Shown here piece after piece: positions 1-8,777 of a DNA stretch of 64,000 bases. Origin of the DNA: Methanosalsum natronophilum (GTDB lineage: Archaea; Halobacteriota; Methanosarcinia; Methanosarcinales; Methanosarcinaceae); NCBI RefSeq assembly GCF_024808815.1, contig NZ_JANUCS010000002.1, forward strand, positions 124,001-188,000, written 5' to 3'. The position numbers were made by a program, and so were the translations under genes. The notes under the pieces were generated by a model. It worked only from the letters and a program-made list of their open reading frames with translations, did no database searches and was not told the DNA's origin. The first letter of the stretch is position 1. Every line of letters begins with the position of its first letter.

Positions 1-414
1 TGTTGAACCGTGGATAATGAACATACTTAAACTCTATAATATGCTCTATTAAAATATAGCTAATAAGCTTCATCTCTAATTTTGAAAAAATATTAAATTT
101 AGTTTAACATTTTTTTAGCAAATAGGGTTTTGGAACCAACATATTGATATCTGCAGGCTATTAAAAGTTCAAATACAGATTCTAAGACTTTAGAAAAAGC
201 AAGTTAATCTTGTTGATCTTTATAGGATACTAACTAATTTCTATAACCCTTTATTTGTACATATAATTCTACTTTTGTTCTGAAACTTAATTCAGGAACC
301 TTAATTCGCGATTTATTTAACAATTGAAGAAGTAACTCACATAGGAGATATTTTTTAAGGCTTATCTGAAAAATTATATCTCAGTATATATAAAATATTT
401 AATGGGGGTTAATT
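1..414. other. AT-rich non-coding stretch upstream of the surface protein
   Basis: I find no convincing coding region on either strand. The only usable signals are near the right end: a TATA-like run at about 384-394 and a G-rich ribosome-binding site (GGGGGTT) at about 402-408, both serving the gene that starts at 415. Nothing else is recognisable. Confidence 0.5.
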
Positions 415-3045
415 ATGAATAAAATATTATGCTTATGTATTGCAGTGGGAACAATTTTGATTGCATTTTCAGGTTTGGCAGCTGCAACTTCAACTATCTA
501 TGTTGATGCGAGTGCGACTTGCCCTGGAGTCGGAACATCTAGTGATCCTTTCTGCACAATTCAAGGTGCGATTGATGCAGCAGATAATGGAGATACTGTT
601 CTGGTAAGACCTGGTGTTTATGAAGAAAACCTTGTGATCAACAAGAACATTATACTTTTATCATCGGAAGGAGCTTCTGAAACGACTATCGAGGGAATAT
701 CGAATGGTGCACTAGGAACAATTATACTTGAAGGAACAACTGAAAATGTACAGATTGGAGCCTCGAGTCAGGGTTTTACCATAATAGGTTTTGATGATGG
801 AAGCCCAGGAATAGAAAATGCAGCAATTTATTTAAAAGACTCACATTTCAATACCTACATCGGAGGTAATGATATAGTTGCTGATGGTGAAACTGGACTT
901 TTATCGGAATGGGGTGCTGTGATTGACGGTCTTGTGATTACAGGGAATGAATTTTCAGGTCAAACTTTTTTAGGAGATAATCCTGCGGGTGAGGGTACAG
1001 GAGAACAGTTCGACCTCTCTAATGTACCACGTCATCTGATATATATTGGAGGAGATGATAAAGCAAACATAACATTCACACACAATCTTATCACCGGTAT
1101 AGCCGGTGGAATTAATCCGGAAGGAAATCCACAGGGTAATACACTGGCTACTATTGATGCAAATGGTGCCAATGTATCATATAATACATTCAGTGGTGAA
1201 ACTGACAGATATGCAAACAGTTTAAGATGCAGAGGTACAGATACTGAGATTGTCGGTAATGAGTTTAACAGTGACAGATTAAACCTGACCAATTACCATC
1301 TGCTGATAGGAAATGATACACTCAAAGACAATCTTGAGATCGATGAAATAGTAAATATGAACAGCTTTGACAAAGGAGCTTACATATCAAGCGGATCATT
1401 TGTATCCGTTGGAATAAATATGGCAGTGTCTGAATCAGAAAATGAAGATACAATCTTTGTACTACCGGGCATTTATGAAGAGAGTGTAGTCATCAACAAA
1501 CAATTAACAGTTATATCCACAGATGGTCCTGAAGAAACTATTATAGACAGGGGCAATATTGATACAATACTTGTAAATATAAATTCTGAGGGAGTGATTT
1601 TCTCAGGATTTACAGTACAAAATGCAGAAAACGGAGTCAGAGTCGGAAATTCGAATAACACCATTGAAAATAATATTGTAAAAGATATTAAAAGGTGGTC
1701 TATAAATGTTAGAGGACAAGATCACCTAGTGAAAGATAATATTGTGCGCGACCAGGGTAGCTGGGGCACTGAAAGGCAACCACGTGGATTATTCCTTTAC
1801 CATGCTGAAAATATTACTGTTCGTAATAATCAGCTTATTAATGCAGGATTATCCTTTGCTGATATAATTGATGGTATTGAAATACTACGATCACATGATA
1901 TCGACGAATCCAATAATGTAAATGACAAGCCACTGATTTACTGGAAAGATGAATCGCATAAATCAGTTCCAGAGAATGCAGGTGCTGTGTTCTTGTTTGG
2001 ATGCGATAATATGACAGTAGAAAATCTGAACATCGAAGCAACTGAAACAGCTATTTATATTGCCCATGGTGGTGGCAACAATATAATTAGAAATAATAAT
2101 ATTGGTGGTGGAACTGCAGAACTTCATGGAGCTGGACACAACATTGGTTGGAGAGGAATAATTGTTCGTAATGATGCTGGATATAACCAAATTTATGAGA
2201 ACAAAGTAATTGATGCCCGTGGTGGTATTGAAGTTAGATTTACGGATAATAATGAGATATTTGACAATACTATTTCAGAAGCTAGGGAATCAATTGTTGT
2301 TTATGGTGCAGATAATACAGTAGCTAAAGGAAACAGTATTACAAATGCACTTAGAGATGGTTTTACTATTTGGGGAAATTCGAATAATACTCTTATAAAA
2401 TGTAATTACATTAAAGATAATGCTTTAACCGGGTCAAGATGGGCTGCAATAAGACAATTCGGAAGTGCTGATGGAACAATTGCACTCAATAACTGTATTA
2501 TTGGTAATAGTAATAACGATGGCTGGGGTGTACTAGCATCAAACGGCCAAGTAGACGCTCGCTACAACTGGTGGGGTGACTCCTCTGGACCTTCGGGTGA
2601 AGGACCTGGTACAGGAGATTCAGTTTCTTCAATGGTTAACTATGAACCTTGGATTGATCTAAATTCAACCAAGATTAGCTATATAGGAGATCAGATGGCT
2701 ATTACAGGAACTGATTTTGTGCTTAAAGCAAAATTCACTGACAATGAAGGAACACCTCTTGAATGTTCTCACATTAAGTTTTATGTCAATGGAAACTCTG
2801 TTGGAAACACATCTACAGATGAGAATGGTATTGCCACTCTAAACATAGGTAACTATCCTACTGGATTGCATGAAGTAACTACTAAAGCTTCATTGCATCC
2901 AGAGTGCACAATCCAAAATGTAGTTACTGAATCAATTCTAATTAGAAATCCATTTGGTGTTGAAGTACCAACAACAAACCCATTAGTTCTAATTGGTCTA
3001 ATCGGATTGACTGGTACATTTTTAATGATGTACAGGAGAAAATGA
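415..3045 (+). CDS. Secreted, membrane-anchored parallel beta-helix surface protein
   Basis: An 876-residue protein that is probably displayed on the cell surface. A signal peptide occupies about residues 1-25 (hydrophobic core ending in LAAA). Two homologous right-handed beta-helix units follow, each opening with a DTVLVRPGVYEENLVI-like segment (about residues 60 and 345), the signature of NosD/DUF1565/PbH1-repeat proteins. Dense N-N-x-I-x-N type turns fill the region to about residue 720, followed by a YNWWGDSSGPSG segment typical of methanogen surface beta-helix proteins, an Ig-like region, and a C-terminal hydrophobic helix ending in YRRK that would anchor it. A strong GGGGGTT site precedes the ATG. 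No enzyme active site is evident; carbohydrate binding or an S-layer-associated structural role is inference. It stands alone, with a terminator-like hairpin just after it. Confidence 0.8.
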   Translation: MNKILCLCIAVGTILIAFSGLAAATSTIYVDASATCPGVGTSSDPFCTIQGAIDAADNGDTVLVRPGVYEENLVINKNIILLSSEGASETTIEGISNGALGTIILEGTTENVQIGASSQGFTIIGFDDGSPGIENAAIYLKDSHFNTYIGGNDIVADGETGLLSEWGAVIDGLVITGNEFSGQTFLGDNPAGEGTGEQFDLSNVPRHLIYIGGDDKANITFTHNLITGIAGGINPEGNPQGNTLATIDANGANVSYNTFSGETDRYANSLRCRGTDTEIVGNEFNSDRLNLTNYHLLIGNDTLKDNLEIDEIVNMNSFDKGAYISSGSFVSVGINMAVSESENEDTIFVLPGIYEESVVINKQLTVISTDGPEETIIDRGNIDTILVNINSEGVIFSGFTVQNAENGVRVGNSNNTIENNIVKDIKRWSINVRGQDHLVKDNIVRDQGSWGTERQPRGLFLYHAENITVRNNQLINAGLSFADIIDGIEILRSHDIDESNNVNDKPLIYWKDESHKSVPENAGAVFLFGCDNMTVENLNIEATETAIYIAHGGGNNIIRNNNIGGGTAELHGAGHNIGWRGIIVRNDAGYNQIYENKVIDARGGIEVRFTDNNEIFDNTISEARESIVVYGADNTVAKGNSITNALRDGFTIWGNSNNTLIKCNYIKDNALTGSRWAAIRQFGSADGTIALNNCIIGNSNNDGWGVLASNGQVDARYNWWGDSSGPSGEGPGTGDSVSSMVNYEPWIDLNSTKISYIGDQMAITGTDFVLKAKFTDNEGTPLECSHIKFYVNGNSVGNTSTDENGIATLNIGNYPTGLHEVTTKASLHPECTIQNVVTESILIRNPFGVEVPTTNPLVLIGLIGLTGTFLMMYRRK

Positions 3046-3066
3046 AGTATAATCTGTAAAGTGTTG

Positions 3067-3095
3067 GAGGTATTTAAAATACCTCTATTATTTTA
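3067..3095 (+). terminator. Hairpin terminator after the surface protein gene
   Basis: A GAGGTAT/ATACCTC inverted repeat (3067-3073 and 3079-3085) with a five-base loop is followed by a T-rich run, 22 bases after the stop codon of the surface protein gene. Confidence 0.5.
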
Positions 3096-3271
3096 TGAAT
3101 TAAAATTCTCAATAAATTACAAAAGGTCTTTAATGCACTATTTTTTTATAAAATATTTCAAATTGGTTTCAATATGAATTTTATTTTTTTCTTCAACTTA
3201 AACCTAAAATTTTTCACTTTTTCGTCTGTTAAATAATTATATGCAAATACTCTACATTTGGAAATTCCACA

Positions 3272-4012
3272 TCATCTAGGATATCCCACTGGAATTATAT
3301 ACAGCGGTTCATGTGCTTCATCCATATTCACTATATTGTGTACATTACCATCATCAAATGCACCAATCACAACCGTGCCTAAACCCAGTGATTCAGCCTG
3401 AAGATAAATATTTTGAGCACTATGCCCAGCTTCCATATACACATACCTTTCACCCCTATCACCATATCTATCAGTTGTACGTGAAAAGTCAGCACCCATT
3501 ATAATAGAAATTGGTGCATTGTTGATCGGAGATTGTCTTAACGCCACTTGATACACATCAGACCTTATATCTCCTTCCTTTACAAGTTCAAGCTGGTGTG
3601 AATCTGGATTATAAAGATACACTCCTGCACTAATCTCTTCAACGCCATTATTTCCAACTAAAACATATAATTTCAACGGGTAAGTAGCCCCTGCAGAAGG
3701 AGCTGCACGATACATCATATCATCATCAGTTATTCCCTGTGCAGCCCATAATAATTGCGAAACTTGGTCTAAGCTCAGCCCTTTTTCAGCATCCAAACTC
3801 CTCACTGATCTCCTTTGTTCAATGGTTTGTTCTACTGAATAATCACTATCAATATCCGGGTCAGGTAACTCTATAACTCCATTGACTTGATCATCTACAC
3901 TTACCTCATCTACTGGATCAGAATTTGGCCATGTTAATGTGATAAACAAAGCTACAAGAAATAGTAGTATAGCAGCTAGTTTCGCAGCACTTTCCTTTTT
4001 AATCCAAACCAT
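3272..4012 (-). CDS. Membrane-anchored SagB/ThcOx-type nitroreductase-fold protein
   Basis: A 246-residue protein with one N-terminal transmembrane segment (about residues 10-28), an acidic linker, and a single SagB-type nitroreductase domain. The domain shows the usual FMN-binding start (IEQRRSVRSL), the segment LSQLLWAAQGI-like (here SQLLWAAQGI), RAAPSAGATYPLKLYVLV and the late GLGTVVIGAFDD loop. SagB-family enzymes are FMN oxidases, some acting on peptide azolines, but the stand-alone archaeal members have no assigned substrate. I chose ATG at 4012 because the GTG at 4021 would sit against its ribosome-binding site. With a signal anchor the catalytic domain would lie outside the cytoplasm, which is odd for a flavoprotein. 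No cyclodehydratase or precursor peptide gene lies nearby. Confidence 0.7.
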   Translation of the reverse strand: MVWIKKESAAKLAAILLFLVALFITLTWPNSDPVDEVSVDDQVNGVIELPDPDIDSDYSVEQTIEQRRSVRSLDAEKGLSLDQVSQLLWAAQGITDDDMMYRAAPSAGATYPLKLYVLVGNNGVEEISAGVYLYNPDSHQLELVKEGDIRSDVYQVALRQSPINNAPISIIMGADFSRTTDRYGDRGERYVYMEAGHSAQNIYLQAESLGLGTVVIGAFDDGNVHNIVNMDEAHEPLYIIPVGYPR

Positions 4013-4297
4013 TGATAACACTTCCCTTTATTATACTTTAAAATATGAGTACCTAGCTATTTTAAATCCACCCTAACCAATTAATATTCAGAGTAAATAA
4101 TATACTTTTAATCGTTAGACTACATTCTCTAAATTAATTAATTTAAGTTAATTTAATGTTTTTTGTATGAAAGGTGAACACTAATATCAATTGCAGTTCA
4201 ATATAGAAATGAATGTTTAAAAGATTCCATATTACTTCTTTTATTTAATAAGCTTAAAATGCAAGAACTAATAAACAAAAAAACATGTTATTGACTA

Positions 4298-4311
4298 AGT
4301 GTATATACACT
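4298..4311. promoter_or_regulatory. Perfect 14-base palindrome, possible operator
   Basis: AGTGTATATACACT is its own reverse complement and sits in a long spacer. A related shorter palindrome, GTGTATACAC, lies at 51868-51877 in another long spacer. A dimeric repressor site is a guess. Confidence 0.25.
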
Positions 4312-4390
4312 AAGGTAGTAATCTAACTTTCATACACTAAATTATCAATTTTAATCGACATCTTTATATCCTATAAATAGAATAGTATAG

Positions 4391-4460
4391 TTTGATGAGC
4401 GGTTAACTCTTTTTATAAAATAACCCCCACTCCCCAATCCGCTCATCATATTATGCTTTA
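4391..4460 (+). ncRNA. Candidate small RNA with long-stem hairpin and C-rich loop
   Basis: TGATGAGCGG (4393-4402) and its exact reverse complement CCGCTCATCA (4439-4448) enclose a 36-base loop that contains CCCCCACTCCCC, which could pair with G-rich ribosome-binding sites. A TATA-type sequence TTTATAT (4362-4368), overlapping region to CTATAAATAG (4371-4380), is placed so that transcription would start near the beginning of the stem. T-rich sequence follows. There is no open reading frame. Its transcription is inference. Confidence 0.3.
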
Positions 4461-4599
4461 TTTGAAAGTTATAAAAATGCGTGATATTTTATACAGCTTT
4501 ACTTAGCAAAAACAATAGAAATGTATAAATATATATCATATACAGAAGCATGTTGCTGTACATGAGCTCTGAACTACTTTTTCTTTTAATAAAATAAGT

Positions 4600-5436
4600 T
4601 CAAGAAGGTACTACATATCTTCTATAGCCCGTGACTGCCAGGAAAATGAGTATTCCAGTAAATACAATTACACCTGCAGCTGCTACATCCATCATACCAG
4701 AAACAATAATACCCGTGATCATACTGATTAACCCGAACATAATACTATAAATTATAGTATTCCTGAACGATAATTGGAATTGGAGTGCAGTAAGAGCCGG
4801 CAAGACCAAAAGTGCAACAACTAATATAATTCCCACAACTTTTATTGAAAGTACTATTGTGATACCCATAAGAATATTGAACACTATAGAGATTGCAGAA
4901 ACTGGTATACCGTTCATTCTAGAAGCTCGTTCATCAAATGTTATGGCTACTAGTTCCTTATATAACAATATCACCACCAATATTACTACAACTGCAAGTA
5001 TTCCTATCAACAACATATCCGACCATGTTATTGTCAATATCGAGCCAAAAAGATAATCCATTATAGCTACTGTAAAACCGCCTGCAATACTGATAATAAT
5101 AAGACCTAATGAAAATCCACCTGCAAGCATTATCGCCATTGCGGAATCTGATTGTGCAATACCCTTACTCCTCATATATGATATTGCTAGAAGTGCCAAT
5201 ACAGATATCACCATTGCAGTAAGTATCGGGTCGATCCCCAAAAGTAACCCTAGTGCTATACCTCCAAATGCAGTATGTGCAACACTATCACCTATCATAG
5301 ACTCTTGTCTTAATACTAAGAACAAGCCCATTATAGAACATATTATAGATACTAGACACCCTCCTATTAGTGCCATTTGAAAAAAAGGCATTCTCAACAA
5401 TTGTGGTAGATCACCTAAAAGTGGTTCAAACACCAT
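4600..5436 (-). CDS. znuB: Zinc/manganese-type ABC transporter permease (ZnuB-like)
   Basis: A 278-residue integral membrane protein of the ABC-3 family, with about eight hydrophobic helices. It would form the channel for import of zinc or manganese together with the ATPase encoded just upstream and the binding protein before that. Family features visible are LRQESMIGDSVAHTAFGG near residue 45, which is the conserved segment contacting the ATPase, and SIKVVGIILVVALLVLPA near residue 200. I start it at the ATG at 5436 rather than the longer frame at 5487, because MVFEPLL resembles family N-termini and the extra residues do not. The start overlaps the end of the ATPase gene by 11 bases, so the two are probably translationally coupled. 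Confidence 0.85.
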   Translation of the reverse strand: MVFEPLLGDLPQLLRMPFFQMALIGGCLVSIICSIMGLFLVLRQESMIGDSVAHTAFGGIALGLLLGIDPILTAMVISVLALLAISYMRSKGIAQSDSAMAIMLAGGFSLGLIIISIAGGFTVAIMDYLFGSILTITWSDMLLIGILAVVVILVVILLYKELVAITFDERASRMNGIPVSAISIVFNILMGITIVLSIKVVGIILVVALLVLPALTALQFQLSFRNTIIYSIMFGLISMITGIIVSGMMDVAAAGVIVFTGILIFLAVTGYRRYVVPS

Positions 5437-6232
5437 TGAATTCACCTTTACATTTATGGTCATGGAACACGAAATGGAAGTGTTCACCGTAAACTTTTTT
5501 CAGGATATTGTTCGGGTCAGTATCGGGTTCGATCAGAGAATCGTGTACATTATGGTTAACACATATTACTCTAGACATTCGACAAAAAACTGCAGTGAGG
5601 TCATGTGAAACTACCATTATGGTTATATTTCTTTGAGTGTTAAGATTACTCAACATCTTATAGAATTTCTCTTGAGATTCAAAATCCATACCTGAAATCG
5701 GTTCATCCAGGAAAAGGAGTTCAGGATCTCTTACAAGAGCTTTTGCAACGAATGCACGTTGTTTCTGACCACCTGATAATTGTCCAATCCTTCGTTCAGA
5801 TAGTTCCGAGAGTCCCATGAACTCAATAGCTTCATCTATTTTTTCCCAGTCCTTAGAATTAAGGCTGCGAAACAGGTTAGATCTTCGTACACGGCCAAGT
5901 GAAACAAGTTCTTTCACACTTAATGGAAAGAAATGATCGAAATCCATTGCATTTTGAGGAATGTATGCTACCTTATCCCATTGACTGAACTTATGACTAG
6001 GTTCACCAAACATCTTGATATGACCTTTATCTACTGGAATCTCACCGAGGATACTTAAGAGTAATGTGGTTTTCCCACCACCGTTTGGACCGATTATTCC
6101 TACATAATCACCTCGGTGGATCGAGAATGATGCATTTTCCACTACCTTACTATTACTCCTATAAACGTCCAGACCATCTACTTCCAGGACAACGTCATTA
6201 TCATCGAAACTCTGCTGATTCGTCATGTTCAT
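5426..6232 (-). CDS. znuC: Zinc/manganese-type ABC transporter ATP-binding protein (ZnuC-like)
   Basis: A 268-residue ABC ATPase. The Walker A motif GPNGGGKTT is at about residue 50, the signature LSGGQKQR at about 153, Walker B LLFLDEP at about 173 and the switch histidine in VVSHD near 205. The Q-loop segment YIPQNAMDFDHFFPL and the His-containing C-terminus (FHFVFHDHKC) are typical of the zinc/manganese ABC importers. It lies between the binding-protein gene (ends at 6465) and the permease. A 230-base gap separates it from the binding-protein gene, so it may have its own promoter. Confidence 0.85.
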   Translation of the reverse strand: MNMTNQQSFDDNDVVLEVDGLDVYRSNSKVVENASFSIHRGDYVGIIGPNGGGKTTLLLSILGEIPVDKGHIKMFGEPSHKFSQWDKVAYIPQNAMDFDHFFPLSVKELVSLGRVRRSNLFRSLNSKDWEKIDEAIEFMGLSELSERRIGQLSGGQKQRAFVAKALVRDPELLFLDEPISGMDFESQEKFYKMLSNLNTQRNITIMVVSHDLTAVFCRMSRVICVNHNVHDSLIEPDTDPNNILKKVYGEHFHFVFHDHKCKGEFNGV

Positions 6233-6279
6233 TTTTATTGGTAGTTTTATGGAACCATAAATGCTGAAACTATATAGTA

Positions 6280-6292
6280 TCTATAAATATAC
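6280..6292 (-). promoter_or_regulatory. TATA-type promoter candidate for znuCB
   Basis: On the minus strand a TATATTTATAG-like box lies about 50 bases upstream of the ATPase start, in an AT-rich spacer (6233-6464) with no gene. Confidence 0.3.
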
Positions 6293-6464
6293 TCATTTAA
6301 TTAAACAAAACTACCATTTTCACCTCTTATTCATCCAAATGATTGATTTACCCTAAACTTTTTGAAACTAAACATAAAATCCATCTTTACATCAATACAT
6401 CCCAGATTTCACATGTAAAAAAGGTTGTATTGAGATATATAATATTTTATTTTTCTTTTCCTTT

Positions 6465-8534
6465 TTATTTGGCTTCTAAGCCCATCTTAATGACTTCAAG
6501 GTTATGTTCCATTTGCTCGAAATAGTTCAGACCATCAATCTCACCAGTCATTAAATATAATGTTTCTACTTTAACTTCTTGACCTGTGATCTGTTCCACG
6601 TTCCTTTTTAAGGTATTCATGTACGCATCTGAATAAATAGGATCAAGGTAGATCACGTAAGTTTCCGATTCGATCATCCTATTAACTAAAGCAGCAATTG
6701 CAGAAGAACTTGGTTGTTCATCTGCTTCTATTCCTATGACACCAGCTTGAGTGAAACCGTACCTATCTGCAAGGTATCCATACGCTTCATGGGACACGAA
6801 AATCTCATCCTTTTCAGTTTCAGCAAGTTCTTCCATATACCTCTGATCCAAGTCCTCTAGCTTAGACTTAAGTTCATTCCACCTTTGTGTATAATACTCT
6901 TCATTCTCAGGATCAATTTCAACAAGTGATTCGTAAATGTTTTGACCTTGTTTAAGTGCTACGTAGGGACTGATCCATGTATGAGGGTCATATAACTCAT
7001 CACCCTCAGTTGCAGGAGTTTCTACAGGAACTTGTGCAAGAGCTAGGTCATTACCCAAGCTTTCCTCCAACTCAAACTGATCTAATACTTCCTTATTATT
7101 CAAATCAATCGCATGCACTAAACCATCTGAAGTTACTGACCAGAGAATACCAATATCTTCATTACCCACAAGTCTTAGTGATTGAGGAAAGTTGCCCTGA
7201 ATTTGTATCGAGGCCATACTTCCATCTTCGATATCAATTAATTCAATATTTCCTACCTCTGGATCAGATATTGCCAAAATATTCTGTTCCTGCAAAAATA
7301 AAGTTTGTGCGGGGATATCATGATCTGAGTCTGTGGTCCTATCAAGTTCAATTGGGACTTCCCTTACCAACTCTTCATCTACAAGGTCATAGACTACAAT
7401 ACCAGAGTATGGTAGTTTACTATCGTTATCATCACCTATAAGTGATACAAGCTTTCCACCATCAAGAGTTACCCACGACTCAACTAAACTCGATGAACCT
7501 TCATGAGTATACTCTATTAATTCAGATTCTCCTGTATTGGATACTTTTAGAATACCATCATTTGTAGTAAAATAAACATAACCTGTATATTTAGAATAAA
7601 TACTGCTATAAGGAGAATCACCCGCATTTCCTTCTGCTACGACATCATGTGTAGAGGTATCTATAATCCTGAGATTCTCATTTTCTGCTGCGTTCTTGTT
7701 AGCAACATATAATAAGCCATCCTTATCAAATTGAATTATCAGAGTCCCTTCACCCTCATTAATATCACCAATATCATATTTACGATCAATATTAGGATTA
7801 TCTATATTAATTACAAGAACTTCCTGTTCACCATTCACTGCAAAAGCTACTTTCTTATTATCATGTGATATTGCATAATCACCTGGTTGTTCAGCATCTA
7901 TTGTTGTGATCGTGCGAGGTGAATGAAAATGGTCACCATGTAATCCAGTATCAAGTACTGTTATCCCCTTATTATCAGGCACAAAGAGATACATATAACC
8001 ATATATGTTCTGTGCACTTGGGACATTAGCATCACGGCTCAACTCGCTACCAAAATCTAACGATGTTACGGAAATGGCATCTGTACCATAAATGTCATAA
8101 ACATGTGTATTAGTCTCATCATTATCGAAAATGAACAGGCGTGTGAGATCGATCTCAGTAGATTCTACTAATTTTAGACCTTTAGTTGTTTCTACTAACT
8201 TTATCCCGTCAGTACTGATAGATGGGATCAGATTACCTTCAACCCAAGGTTCCAGACCAGCACCATTATAAACAAACATATCTGACCTGCTTACTTTCAA
8301 TATATCTGAAGAAGATGGTGACCACGAGTGTACTTCAGTATTCTCTGGTATCAATAGATCAACATTAACTTTATCGCCACCAATCTCTTCTGCCAAGAAA
8401 CCAAGAGCATACATTGTTGCAACTATCTCAACATGTTCACTTTCATCATCAACTACCTGAGTAGTAAAAATTGCAGTAATACCAATAATTAGTATAAGAA
8501 CCCCTATTAACACAAATATCCTTTTATCTACCAT
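6465..8534 (-). CDS. znuA: Metal-binding protein of ZnuA type with an inserted AztD-like beta-propeller
   Basis: A 689-residue exported protein. Residues 1-25 form a membrane anchor or signal. Residues about 33-125 and 510-689 together make a complete cluster A-I (ZnuA/AztC-like) metal-binding protein: EVHSW gives His69, DPHTW gives His518, and SHEAYGYLADRYG gives His582. The 64-residue spacing of the last two equals that in ordinary ZnuA. Between His69 and His518 there are 449 residues instead of roughly 80, because about 365 residues of beta-propeller-like repeats (IFDND, YLFVPDNKGITVLD, LLYVANKN, YVYFTTNDGILKV) are inserted where the His-rich loop normally lies. The insert contains GLHGDHFH (His199, 202, 204), reminiscent of the zinc chaperone AztD. 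The fourth ligand Asp of the LDPLG segment reads LYLMTG here. ATG at 8534 is preferred to the TTG at 8546. Confidence 0.85.
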   Translation of the reverse strand: MVDKRIFVLIGVLILIIGITAIFTTQVVDDESEHVEIVATMYALGFLAEEIGGDKVNVDLLIPENTEVHSWSPSSSDILKVSRSDMFVYNGAGLEPWVEGNLIPSISTDGIKLVETTKGLKLVESTEIDLTRLFIFDNDETNTHVYDIYGTDAISVTSLDFGSELSRDANVPSAQNIYGYMYLFVPDNKGITVLDTGLHGDHFHSPRTITTIDAEQPGDYAISHDNKKVAFAVNGEQEVLVINIDNPNIDRKYDIGDINEGEGTLIIQFDKDGLLYVANKNAAENENLRIIDTSTHDVVAEGNAGDSPYSSIYSKYTGYVYFTTNDGILKVSNTGESELIEYTHEGSSSLVESWVTLDGGKLVSLIGDDNDSKLPYSGIVVYDLVDEELVREVPIELDRTTDSDHDIPAQTLFLQEQNILAISDPEVGNIELIDIEDGSMASIQIQGNFPQSLRLVGNEDIGILWSVTSDGLVHAIDLNNKEVLDQFELEESLGNDLALAQVPVETPATEGDELYDPHTWISPYVALKQGQNIYESLVEIDPENEEYYTQRWNELKSKLEDLDQRYMEELAETEKDEIFVSHEAYGYLADRYGFTQAGVIGIEADEQPSSSAIAALVNRMIESETYVIYLDPIYSDAYMNTLKRNVEQITGQEVKVETLYLMTGEIDGLNYFEQMEHNLEVIKMGLEAK

Positions 8535-8683
8535 GAAAAAGCCCAACCTTTGACTATAATCTTGAGATCCCTGATAATCATATTCTAATCAACATCAATA
8601 TCCTCAAATATTAAAGAATACAGAATATGAAAAAATAATTTAATCTCAAATCACAGTTACTTGATATGTAATATTAGTGATTT

Positions 8684-8694
8684 TAATATATAAG
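8684..8694 (-). promoter_or_regulatory. TATA-type promoter candidate for the znuA-like gene
   Basis: CTTATATATTA on the minus strand lies about 150 bases upstream of the start codon. A locally GC-rich element, TTGGGCCCAGGCCAA at about 8708-8722, lies upstream of it in otherwise AT-rich DNA and could be an operator. Confidence 0.3.
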
Positions 8695-8777
8695 TTTTGA
8701 GTTATTTTTGGGCCCAGGCCAAACTTTTGAATATGAAAGTGGATTTAGGTGATATTATACTGATTTTAAAAAATTAG

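Larger units (their letters stand above)
4013..4599. other. Gene-poor AT-rich spacer with palindromes
   Basis: I find no protein-coding gene in this stretch. It contains a perfect 14-base palindrome at 4298-4311 and, further right, a TATA-like box followed by a long-looped 10-base inverted repeat that may be a small RNA (listed separately). The left end carries the promoter of the SagB-like gene. Confidence 0.5.
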
